Of a stretch of DNA of 64,000 nt, positions 52,693 to 61,433 are shown one piece after another. The notes under the pieces were generated by a model, which was given only the letters and a program-made list of their open reading frames with translations, made no database searches and was not told the origin of the DNA. Both the position numbers and the translations under genes were made by a program. How positions within the stretch are numbered: the stretch's first letter is position 1; every line of letters starts with the position of its first letter. This DNA comes from Neovahlkampfia damariscottae (Eukaryota; Heterolobosea; Selenaionea; Neovahlkampfiida; Neovahlkampfiidae): positions 124,001 through 188,000 of the forward strand of contig JABLTG010000012.1 in the NCBI GenBank assembly GCA_016618085.1. The letters run 5' to 3'.

Positions 52693-53084
52693 ATGATCAA
52701 AAGTTTCAAAGGTATCAGAAAACCAGTTGAAAAAAATATTCAAAAATTCATTGAAACATGTGCCAAAAACAATCGTTTACATAAACGTTCAAAAGAAGAA
52801 TTAAAGAATGCATTTTATCAGATTTTTCTATGATCTGGAAATTGCTCGTGAAAATTATTTTCTTGATCCAGGTAGCTAGCTATATTTTAGAAGGTAGAGA
52901 AATACAATATAAATACACTCCAGAAAATTTTGAAGATTGGATTGAAAAATGTAAAAAAGAATTAATTAATGGAACTGTAAATTGGAAACGTAGGTTTGGA
53001 TACCAAAATGTTTTGGCTTATGACAAAGATTTCTGTAAAGATGTCATTGAACTTCATAAATGCATTGTAAATAAAAAAATTTGA
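52693..53084 (+). CDS. Unidentified short coding parts (element)
   Basis: Two short coding parts downstream of palindrome copy 3. The first begins MIKSFKGIRKPVEKNIQKFI and is basic. The second, from about 52830, includes EDWIEKCKKELINGTVNWKR and ends CIVNKKI. No family is recognised. The spacer to the right TIR (53085-53330) shows nothing I can support. Confidence 0.3.
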
Positions 53085-53330
53085 TTGGTCAAAAAAGGGA
53101 AACTGGAGTTGCCTTTCAAAAATTTTATTTAAAAGGTTTTTCTTTTTCTAATTTTTTGGCAAGCGCTGTCAATATATCTGATATCGCTGTACTTGATTTG
53201 TTGTTCAAGCATGCAAATTTTCCTGGCAAGTTTTAAAGAACAAGCAAACAATAATTACTATTAATTTATTGAATAAATTTGACTCTGAAAACCATTGGAA
53301 AATCACGAATTGTGGAAGTCTAACTCACTT

Positions 53331-53730
53331 ATTTTTTCAACCACTTCAAACATCTTTTTAAAAAAGTTATTTTCAAAACGATTACCTTCACTAATCAAAT
53401 AAAAAATACAATAATTCAATCTCTTTACAGCAACTTTATCCTATACTTCTTCATTTTTATTTTTCAAAACCAATTGTTAAAACAAAACCAGAATTTATAA
53501 ATTCTCCGAAACTGGTTTGATTTCCAAAATTTTGAAAGTTGATTTTGTAGCTGTTGGTTGTTATTGGTTGTTGATTTCCTGAACTGTTTATTTGATTAAC
53601 GCACAGAGGTTTGTTTTATACATTTGTTAGTGCTGGGTGCGATTGGCCGGATGATTCTACAGCTGGAATTTTTATAGTCTTTGAATTCCAAAATTTAGTC
53701 ACTGAAAAAAGTCATAGACCTGCTACTACT
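53331..53730 (-). repeat. Right terminal inverted repeat of the element
   Basis: Inverted partner of the left TIR. The outer 216 bp (53512-53727) are identical. The inner about 180 bp are diverged, with small length differences. It ends GCTACTACT next to the right copy of the GTTTAT target duplication (53731-53736). Confidence 0.9.
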
Positions 53731-53853
53731 GTTTATTTGAAATTGTTCATGTTCTGAATCATGACTATAATCCATTGGAAGTTATTCACTTTTTTTTGAA
53801 TAAAAAAGGTTTCCATTCGTTTAATTTCTCCACCAATTGAAATTCCTCCTGAC

Positions 53854-54240
53854 ATGAACTTTTTACAATACTACCTCATCCTTTCTGGACTTTTTGAAAT
53901 ATTTGGTGTGTATCAACTCCACCTCAAAAAAAATGTTTCAAAAGTAATTCCAACTGGATTCTTAAAATCAGATGAAACAGCTTCAAAAAATGACTACGTT
54001 GTTTTTTTCACACAAATTTTTCTTTTGATTTTAACAATGACCAGACTTCACTGTGCTATGGATATGCACTCAAAATCAATTTACAGATTAACTCTTTGGA
54101 TTCACATTTTAGAAGCTTTGTTACTTGTTGGTTTACCTGCAGTCAAAAAAGAATTAAGTTCAAAAGGATATCCAATTTCAGCTGCTATTGTTATGTTACC
54201 AATTTGGATGACATATTCATATAAAGCTTATTTATATTAA
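53854..54240 (+). CDS. Erg28-like sterol biosynthesis scaffold
   Basis: A single-exon protein of 128 residues with four hydrophobic helices: MNFLQYYLILSGLFEIFGVY, VVFFTQIFLLILTMT, LTLWIHILEALLLVGL and ISAAIVMLPIWMTYSY. The segment TRLHCAMDMHSKSIYRLTLW matches the Erg28 core (R..CA.DIH.K.LY..TLW). Erg28 is an ER protein that tethers the C4-demethylation enzymes of sterol synthesis. The length fits. CCACCAATTGAAATTCC precedes the ATG. This is the first host gene after the element, 124 bp from its end. Confidence 0.65.
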   Translation: MNFLQYYLILSGLFEIFGVYQLHLKKNVSKVIPTGFLKSDETASKNDYVVFFTQIFLLILTMTRLHCAMDMHSKSIYRLTLWIHILEALLLVGLPAVKKELSSKGYPISAAIVMLPIWMTYSYKAYLY

Positions 54241-54528
54241 AAATTCCTTTTTTTTTGAAACAAAAAAATGTTTCTTTCATTAGGTTTACCGAATTATCTA
54301 TTGTTTTTCATTGAATAATCAATTAAATTTTGATGGTTTCTAATCATTGAAAATTAATTTTAAAATCAATGGTTTTTCAAACAGTTTGTTTTTGGAGGGA
54401 AAATTATTGTGGTTTATAATTAGATTCAATTCCGCCAATCATCTTCATAACTTTCTTTCAAAATAAAGTTTCTCAAAAGCGTAACCAAGAAATTGTCACA
54501 AAGACATTTATTATATACAAGTAGAAAC
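54241..54528. other. Intergenic spacer
   Basis: 288 bp, AT-rich, no supported gene. GCCAATCATC at about 54435 is probably the promoter box of the oligopeptidase gene, about 90 nt upstream of its ATG. Confidence 0.5.
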
Positions 54529-56475
54529 ATGACAACAGAAACCCTTAAAAACAGATCTGAAATTAAACAAGAAGACAAATGGAACGTTGAAGCAATTTTC
54601 GCTACTAATGATGCTTGGAAGCAAGAGTTCTCAAAATTTAATGATTTAAAATCAGAATTAGAACCTGTTTTAAAATTAAAAGGTAAAATTGAATCATGCT
54701 CTCCTTCAGATATCAAAACTTTACTTGAATCGTAACTTGAAGTATTTTTAATTGTTCTTTAGACTTTTTTTAAGTTCAAGAAAGATTGAAAAGTTATATA
54801 CTTACTCACACTTAAAATTTGATGAAGACACAGCTGATGATGAAAACAAAGGTTTAAATAAACAAGCTACAACACTTTATCATGAATTTAATGAAGCAAC
54901 ATCATGGTTAACTCCTGAACTTTTATCACTACCAAAAGATAAAATTGATTCAATTTTAAATTCAAAAGAGTTGGAAAATTATAAATTTTATCTTGAAAAA
55001 ATTGTCCGTGAAAAAGCACATATCTGCAGTTCAGAAATTGAAGAAGTATTAGCACAAGCTGGAGATGCACTTGGTACACCAACAAAAGTCTTTGGAGCAA
55101 TCAACAATTCAGATTTTGAATTTGGAACTGTTTTAGATAAAGATGGAAATGAAAAACCATTATCACATGTAAGATATTGTTTTAATTAATCTTTAGGGTA
55201 CCTATGGTCTTTATATTAGAAATTCAGATAGAGTTTTAAGAAAAAATGCTTTTGTTAAATATCATTCAAAATTTGATGAATTCAAAAACACATTAACTGA
55301 AACATTAAATGGAGTTGTTCAAAAACATGTTTTCAACTCAAAAGTTAGAAAATATCAAAGTTCACTTGAAGTAAAAAACAATTACTCTAATATCTTTAAA
55401 AGGCTGCTCTTTTTGGTAATAATATTGATACTTCAGTTTATACAAATTTAATTCAATCTGTTAGAAATAATATTTCATCTCTTCATCGTTATGTTAAACT
55501 TCGAAAAAAACTTTTAAAAGTTGATGAAGTAAATTTGACTTGATTTTTTAACAAATTTTTTAGTTACATTTATATGATTTATATGTTCCTTTAACTTCTG
55601 TTAAATCATCATCATATGATTATAAACAAGCAGAAATATTTACTATTGAAGCTGTCAAATACTTGGGTGAAGATTATCAAAAAAAACTTGAAAAAGGATT
55701 AAAAGAAGATAGATGGGTTGATGTTTATGAAAATAAAGGAAAAAGAAATGGAGCATATTCAAGTGGATGCTTTGATACATCACCTTATATTTTGATGAAT
55801 TATAATGGTTCATTAAATGATGTTTTTACATTGACACATGAATGTGGTCATAGTATGCATTCATTACTTTCAAGAAGTCATCAAGATTATCATTATTCTG
55901 ATTATTCAATTTTTGTTGCTGAAGTTGCAAGTACATTCAATGAAGATAATCTCAGAGACTATTTATTAAAAAAGAGTCAATCTAAAGATGAAAAGATTTA
56001 TTTGATCAATTCTGCAATTGAAGATATTCGTACAACATTATTTAGACAAGTAATGTTTGCTGAATTTGAACTTAAAATTCATGAATTAGTTGAAAAGAAA
56101 ACACCTTTGACACCAAAACTTTTAAAAGATGTTTATCATGAATTAAATCAATTCTACTTTGGTGATGAAATTGTAATTGATTCAGAAATTGATATTGAAT
56201 GGGCAAGAGTACCTCATTTTTATTACAATTTTTATGTTTATCAATATGCAACTGGAATTGCAGCTGCTGTTTATTTAGCAGATAAAGTGAGAAATGGTGG
56301 TGATAAAGAAAGAGAAGCATATTTAAGTTTTCTTAAAGGTGGTTCTTCAAAATATCCATTAGATATGTTGAAAGTTGCTGGAGTTGATATGACTAAATCT
56401 GATGCAATTGATAAAACAATGGAAGTTTTTACAAATTTAATTGATGAATTTGAAAAATTAACATCAGAAGAATAA
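54529..56475 (+). CDS. M3 metallopeptidase, oligoendopeptidase F type
   Basis: Five exons, with introns near 54734-54771, 55170-55197, 55364-55403 and 55529-55562, each marked by in-frame stops. The protein is about 595 residues, standard for PepF. The zinc site is HECGHSMHS (HExxH as HECGH) with the downstream glutamate in FVAEVASTFNE. Other PepF hallmarks are QAGDALGTPTKVFGAINNSD, KGKRNGAYSSGC, PYILMNYNGSLNDVFTLTHE, and RVPHFYYNFYVYQYATGIAA. PepF cleaves short peptides and is mainly bacterial. Presence of four spliceosomal introns shows that this copy is a resident nuclear gene, though an old bacterial origin is possible. No targeting peptide is obvious. Confidence 0.93.
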
Positions 56476-56492
56476 ATTTTTAAATCTAAAGT

Positions 56493-58874
56493 TTAATCAA
56501 CTTCATCTTTAATGATTTTTACACCTTCAATGAATGATTGATCTTCTTCACTTTTTAAAGTTTCTGTTACTTGAGCTTTTGTTTCTTTTTTCAAATTCTT
56601 TTTGAGTGTGTTCAATTTCTCAAGTATTTTTTCTGCGTTATATCTTTTTTTTGGATCAAGTTCTAAACAATTTTCAATCAATGAAATGATTTCTTTTTTG
56701 AATTGATATTGTTGTTTTTCTAAATTTTTTGAAACCAAATTTCTTTGAACTTTTGATCGAAAATTTACAGTTTTCTGAGATCTTGCAAAAATACAATATA
56801 AGATAACACCGATTGCCCAGATATCTGATGGATAGCTGTATTCTTTTCCTTCAACTAATTCAGGAGACATAAACATCTAAGAAACTATTAAAAAATAAAG
56901 TTGTCAAACTGGAGTTCCAAGAAAACTTTTTGTGAAATCTAATAAGGATTAATGGTTGATTTTTTAGTTACCTTCTTTTAATTGTTTTGCAAATCCAAAA
57001 TCTGCAATTGTAATTTCCAATGATTCTTTGTTATTAAAAAATATATTTTCAGGTTTCTTTCAAAAATGAATTTTTCGTTTTTTTTACCAAATCACGATGC
57101 ATGACGTTCTGGGAATGACAATAACAAATTCCTTCCAAAATTTGTGTAGAAATTTCATACATTTCCCCTTCAGTCATTAAATTTTTATTGACAGTCAAAT
57201 ATCTTCTCAAATCACCACCAGAACTAATTTGTTAAAAAATATGACAACTTACTAAACAGGCATCTAAAAATTTGTTTTTTTTGAGTTTTTAAATTAGCTT
57301 ACTACTAGACCTAAAACATTTGAATAACTTGTTTTTTCATGGAAATGAGCATGTAATGATATGATTTTTTCGTGTTTCAATTTTTGTAAAATTTCAATTT
57401 CTTTTTCAATACCTTCCAATTCATTATCCTGTTGATATGCAATAACTTTCAATGCATATGATTCATTTCCATCCTCAATTCTAGCTAAATAAACATTACC
57501 AAATGATCCTTTTCCCAAACAATCCAATAATTCGTATTTACCAATCATTTTCTTATCTGATTTTGATGGATCTTCTTCTTCAACATCTTGGCTTTTAGAT
57601 TGTCTTCTAAACATCACTTGTTTCATTATATTTTGAATTTTATGAATATCATCCATATTTAAAGAGTTAACAGGTAAAAATGGCAATTGAATTTTTTTGA
57701 TTGATTTTGCGATAGTTTGATATTTATTAATATAATGATTCATTGATGCTTGTATATCATAAGGATTACCTTCATAATCATTCAGGTATTTTTTCATATC
57801 ACCATATTTTTTAATTCTGTATTCAAAAACGTCAACATTTGTGAAGATCAATACCCATGTCAATTTTGGATATTTTTCTAAATATTTTTGAAATATTGTT
57901 AAAGATTCTTTCCATTTTGGTGTTTCTTCATCTTCATAACAGATTGTATCAAAATCAGCCAAGCTGACGACATAAAAAATAAAATTTGGATTTTCGACTT
58001 GAATGGATGATTTAGAAGAAATATTGAATTTACTGTGAACCCATTTTTTGTTTTCACTTCTATTACCACCTGTTTCTGTTATTTTAGCGTATTGAATTTT
58101 ATCATCTTGTTGAAATCGAATTGAAAAATCAAAAATACCAGTTGTCTTTCTTCGACACAATAGCACATCAGATATGGTGAGTTTGAATTCTTCAACAATA
58201 CAATCACCAGCATCATTTTCAGTAATTAAAGGAATTTGATTTTTTTCATCCAAATTTTCATTTTTTTCAATTATAATTTTATTTTGTTTCATGACGTTTT
58301 CAAATTCTTTTTCATAAGATAGCATTATTTGAACAATTCTCCGGAATTTAAAAAAAACTTTTTTAGTTTACTTTTTATAACTATGATAACTTTCACTGAG
58401 TAATCTTATCAATTCATCCATATTCTTCTTGACAATGGAATCATTCCAAAAATTACAAAAATGTTTGAAATACATACTGATAATTAAAGAGCCCTGTCCT
58501 TGAAATGGAATAAACCGAACTTTTTTACAATAGGTTTCTATTTTTTTGACTGATTTCTTTGGTAAAGTTAAAACAAAAAAATTCAAACCATATTGTTTGA
58601 GTTTTCCAACTCAATTTGATGATTTTCAAAGTATTCTGCGGCTTTTCTGGTAAATCCTATGAAATTATCAAAAAATACACCACGATAAAAATTCACGTCA
58701 TATGCTGATTGAGCTCCATTGTAAAATCTGAGTTGATTACAAATTGATGATTTTCCTGCTCCACATGTTCCTTTTGTATTAGATTTACTGTTGAATATTA
58801 CCAAAAAATACAAAATTAAGAGCTTCAGTTTTCAATACTTTCTCTTCTGCTTCGTTAACCTGTTTGTTTCCCAT
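56493..58874 (-). CDS. G-protein alpha subunit fused to a Ser/Thr protein kinase
   Basis: At least nine exons, about 760 residues. The start MGNKQVNEAEEKVL carries a MGxxx N-myristoylation-like motif. ALNFVF, spliced to FGTCGAGKSSICNQL, forms the G-alpha P-loop. A helical-domain-like region follows (FKHFCNFWNDSIVKKNMDEL). Switch I is DVLLCRRKTTGI, with the arginine finger and Mg-binding Thr, and switch II is ETGGNRSENKKWVH (canonical DVGGQRSERKKWIH). FYVVSLADFD, EDEETPKWKESLTIFQKYL and LIFTNVDVFEYRIKKYG continue the fold. Directly after comes a kinase: KYELLDCLGKGSFGNVYLAR, ALKVI, GGDLRRYL, HRDLKPEN, ADFGFAK, MFMSPE, SDIWAIGVILY. Kinase motifs look active. The switch II Gln is Asn and the NKxD loop is degenerate. 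One exon is only 11 nt. Confidence 0.85.
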
Positions 58875-58998
58875 TGGACGAGTTTTTTTGACCAATCCAG
58901 ATACTTGTAGGACATCAACAATTAAATCAATATGCAATCAATTTGTATTCTCTTTGACATGTATCAAAAGAGTAGAAGAGTTTCTAAAAAATTTTTGT

Positions 58999-59005
58999 CC
59001 AATCA
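58999..59005 (+). promoter_or_regulatory. CCAATCA box of the PHOSPHO-type gene
   Basis: CCAATCA in sense orientation 12 nt before the ATG at 59017, in the 142-bp space shared with the divergent G-alpha-kinase gene. A second CCAAT-type sequence (GACCAATCC) lies at about 58894. Confidence 0.5.
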
Positions 59006-59016
59006 ACAACGTCATA

Positions 59017-59769
59017 ATGTCCTTATCAAGTTTGTTAGTAGTTTTTGATTTTGACCATACCATGATTGACTGTAACTCAGATACTCACATATTTTCAAAA
59101 ATTCCAACTTTAAAAAGTGAAATGAAAAAACTAAGAAAAGAAGGAGTTCAATGGACAAATTTAGTTTCAATTATTTTAAAAAAAGCTTCTTTAGAGCACT
59201 CTATGAATATTCAGGAGTTAAAAGAATTAATCTCTGATATTCCACTTGATGAGAATATGGTATCATTAATCCAAATTCTTAAAAAACGATATAACACAAT
59301 AATAAAAATAGTATCTGATGCAAATGTATTATTTATCAAATGGATACTTGAAAAAAATGAAATTGAAGATTACATTGATGAAATAATCTCAAATCCTTGT
59401 GAAATTGTTGAATTTGAAAAATTTCAATATTTAAATGTTAAGCATTATGACATGAGTCACAAATGTGAAATTTGTCCATTGAATATGTGCAAAGGAAAAA
59501 TAATTGAGTCATTCAAACCTGAAGGAAAAGAAAATTTATATGATTTTGATTCAATTATTTATGTTGGTGATGGTGGAAATGATTTTTGTCCATGCACCAA
59601 ATTGAGAAAAGAAGATTTTGTTTTTCCAAGAAAAAATCACAAACTGATTGAAAAAATCGAAAATGAATTAAAAAGTGAAAATTCTTTGATCCAATCAAAT
59701 ATTCATGCTTGGGAAAATTATAATGATTTATTGGAAACTTCAATAAGAGTGCTTGAAAAATTAAAATAA
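59017..59769 (+). CDS. HAD phosphatase, PHOSPHO1/2 type
   Basis: A single-exon protein of 250 residues starting MSLSSLLVVFDFDHTMIDCN. FDFDHTMID is the catalytic HAD motif I (nucleophile Asp and acid Asp). Then VSDANVLFIKWILEKN (motif II with Ser/Asp), HKCEICPLNMCKGKII and YVGDGGNDFCPCTKL (motif IV, paired Asp) follow. SDTHIF after motif I and the ICP.NMCKGK block are typical of PHOSPHO1/PHOSPHO2 (Put_Phosphatase), which act on phosphocholine, phosphoethanolamine or pyridoxal phosphate. An upstream in-frame extension exists, but the ATG after the CCAATCA box is preferred. It ends 3 nt before the convergent NUDT17-like gene. Confidence 0.88.
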   Translation: MSLSSLLVVFDFDHTMIDCNSDTHIFSKIPTLKSEMKKLRKEGVQWTNLVSIILKKASLEHSMNIQELKELISDIPLDENMVSLIQILKKRYNTIIKIVSDANVLFIKWILEKNEIEDYIDEIISNPCEIVEFEKFQYLNVKHYDMSHKCEICPLNMCKGKIIESFKPEGKENLYDFDSIIYVGDGGNDFCPCTKLRKEDFVFPRKNHKLIEKIENELKSENSLIQSNIHAWENYNDLLETSIRVLEKLK

Positions 59770-59772
59770 AAT

Positions 59773-60668
59773 TCAAAAAAGTTGATTTTCATTTATCCAC
59801 AAATGTAAAATAAAAGCAGTTGCTTGAGTTATTCTAGACATTCCTTCGATATTTTCATGAGATAAATTTACAAATTGTAAGTTACTAATTTCAATTTCTT
59901 TTTCTAATAACTTTTCATTTTCATTAACAAAACATTTGAATTTTTCTTTACAATGTTTCTCTTGATCCAATGCCTTCAAGGCAATTTCTTTTGAAATCCA
60001 AGCAGATGCTTGTACTTCTGTTTTTTCTAAATAAAAATTCTGAATTTTCATTTGATCTGATGTCACCTTTGCTTTGTAAAATGCAATCTAAAAAATTCAA
60101 ATATTTTAACATTAGTTTTTTTTACCAAATGTTGTTTTTGTGGTTCTCCAATTTCAATAAATGGAGGATAAACAGATTCCCAAAGAGAAAATAATTCAAT
60201 TTGATCTGAAGTAATTCTAATACCAGTTTCTTCTGATAATTCTCTTAGAGCTGCTTCTTCAAAATGTTCTCCTTCATCAACATGTCCACCTGGAAAAACC
60301 CATGTATTTGGAAATGTTCTCATGAATTTAGCTCGTTGAGTGATCAAAACTTCTTGTGTATCAATATTTTCAATCACTACACAAACAGCTGTAAAAATTT
60401 CTTTTTTTTTCAATTTTTGACGGTCATATGATTTTGTACAAGGACAATCAGGAGCATGACCTAAAAATATACCTTTCTCTTTCACCTTTTGAAGTGTAAT
60501 TTTTTGGTCGTTTTCTTCAACCACTACTTTTGTGTAAGGTGCATGTGGTTTCACTTCTTTTGATGGTTCTACTTCTAGTAAATCGAATATACAATCACCA
60601 AATGTTGTTTTTTCAAGACCTTTGGAATTGTTGATGTGAACTGTTTTGGATGAATACTTCACACTCAT
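59773..60668 (-). CDS. NUDIX hydrolase, NUDT17-like
   Basis: Two exons with an intron at about 60090-60125. The N-terminal part (MSVKYSSKTVHINN to KGIFLGHAPDCPCTKSYD) precedes the Nudix domain: FTAVCVVIENIDTQEVLITQ, NTWVFPGGHVDEGEHFEEAA then LRELSEETGI, the complete GX5EX7REUXEEXGU box. ELFSLWESVYPPF after the box is characteristic of NUDT17-type members. The second exon codes the C-terminal helices (ASAWISKEIALKALDQEK, MSRITQATAFILHLWINE). Substrate is unknown, as for the animal protein. A CCAATCA lies about 12 nt upstream of the ATG, on the plus strand. Confidence 0.88.
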
Positions 60669-60754
60669 TTCAACAAACCAATCAAAAGAAAGTTCGAATC
60701 CAGATGTTAAAACATAAAAATATACTTATTAGACGAGAAATATGTACAATTTAT

Positions 60755-61370
60755 TTAAACCCATATTTTTGCTGTCCATTTCGAAATTTTTTCAATATTT
60801 TCAAAATCATTTTCTTCTGTTTTTAATGTGACAATTCTTGGTTTATTTATAATACAAAAAGTTATAGCAATTTTCTCCTCTAAATTCGATCGAATTTCAG
60901 AGTCCAACAACACAAAATTTATTGGAATTTCACTGTCAATTGAACTAAAGTGTTCTCTTAAAAGAAGTATAAAATCTTTGTTTGAATTTTTCATATCTAC
61001 AACAATTATAACACCTTGAGCTCTTAAGAATATAGGACTGAATAACGAAGAGTCACTAGTTGAACCTACAGGTATTTGATATTCAAGTGAATTTTCCATT
61101 GAGCTGAATTTATAGGCAAGAGTGAAATATTCATTTTTAGGTTCATAACCACCCACTTCTTCGTTTCTAAATAAGAACATAAATTTTGACATAAACCATT
61201 GTTCAGTTTCTAAAGAATTAAATTTTTGTTTTAAAACCTTCTGAGTCAGCTATGATGGCAATTCCTTTTCTTTTTGGTGTGTTTATAAGAGCATCTTCCA
61301 TTTCATTATCTCTTGAACTGCAGCCTGAGATGAGAAATTTCTTTGGTTTTATGAGTTTTTCTGTTGACAT
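60755..61370 (-). CDS. Rab-like or other GTPase-fold protein without clear nucleotide motifs
   Basis: Two exons joined by a 28-nt intron (GTTTTAAAAC...CTTTAG, about 61211-61238). The product is about 195 residues: MSTEKLIKPKKFLISGCSSR, KRKGIAIIADSEETEQWFMS, NEYFTLAYKFSSMENSLEYQ, FSPIFLRAQGVIIVVDMKNS, PINFVLLDSEIRSNLEEK and a final KISKWTAKIWV. The FLRAQGVIIVVDMKNS stretch resembles the Rab/Ras segment after switch II (yRga.g.ilvyD). A P-loop GxxxxGKS/T, DxxG and NKxD are not found, so if this is a GTPase fold it would be a pseudo-GTPase. A wholly different family is possible. Confidence 0.35.
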
Positions 61371-61433
61371 GAAAAAGTAATTTTGACCAATGAAAACAAA
61401 ATATCACGAATGAAGAAATATCATTTTTATTTT

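Larger units (their letters stand above)
49474..53730. mobile_element. 4.26-kb TIR element with viral-type nuclease parts (Polinton-like or other virus-like fossil)
   Basis: The element is bounded by long inverted repeats and flanked by a 6-bp direct repeat, GTTTAT (49468-49473 and 53731-53736). Its tips read AGAAGTAGCAGG and its inverted partner AGTAGTAGCAGG. Long TIRs that begin with AG and a 6-bp target duplication are features known for Polintons/Mavericks. Inside are parts of GIY-YIG and HNH nucleases with a zinc-knuckle-like tail of giant-virus type, and unidentified coding parts on both strands. No DNA polymerase B, integrase, packaging ATPase or capsid gene is recognised, so it is far shorter than a full Polinton. 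It looks broken, with several interrupted coding parts, and is probably a non-autonomous derivative or relic. The identical outer ends suggest that the insertion is young or its ends were homogenised. Confidence 0.75.

Noticed and set aside
49474-53730. Calling the element a full Polinton or virophage
   Set aside because: No polymerase B, integrase, ATPase, protease or capsid sequence is recognised. Only the TIR, the 6-bp duplication and the nuclease-type parts support a virus-like origin.
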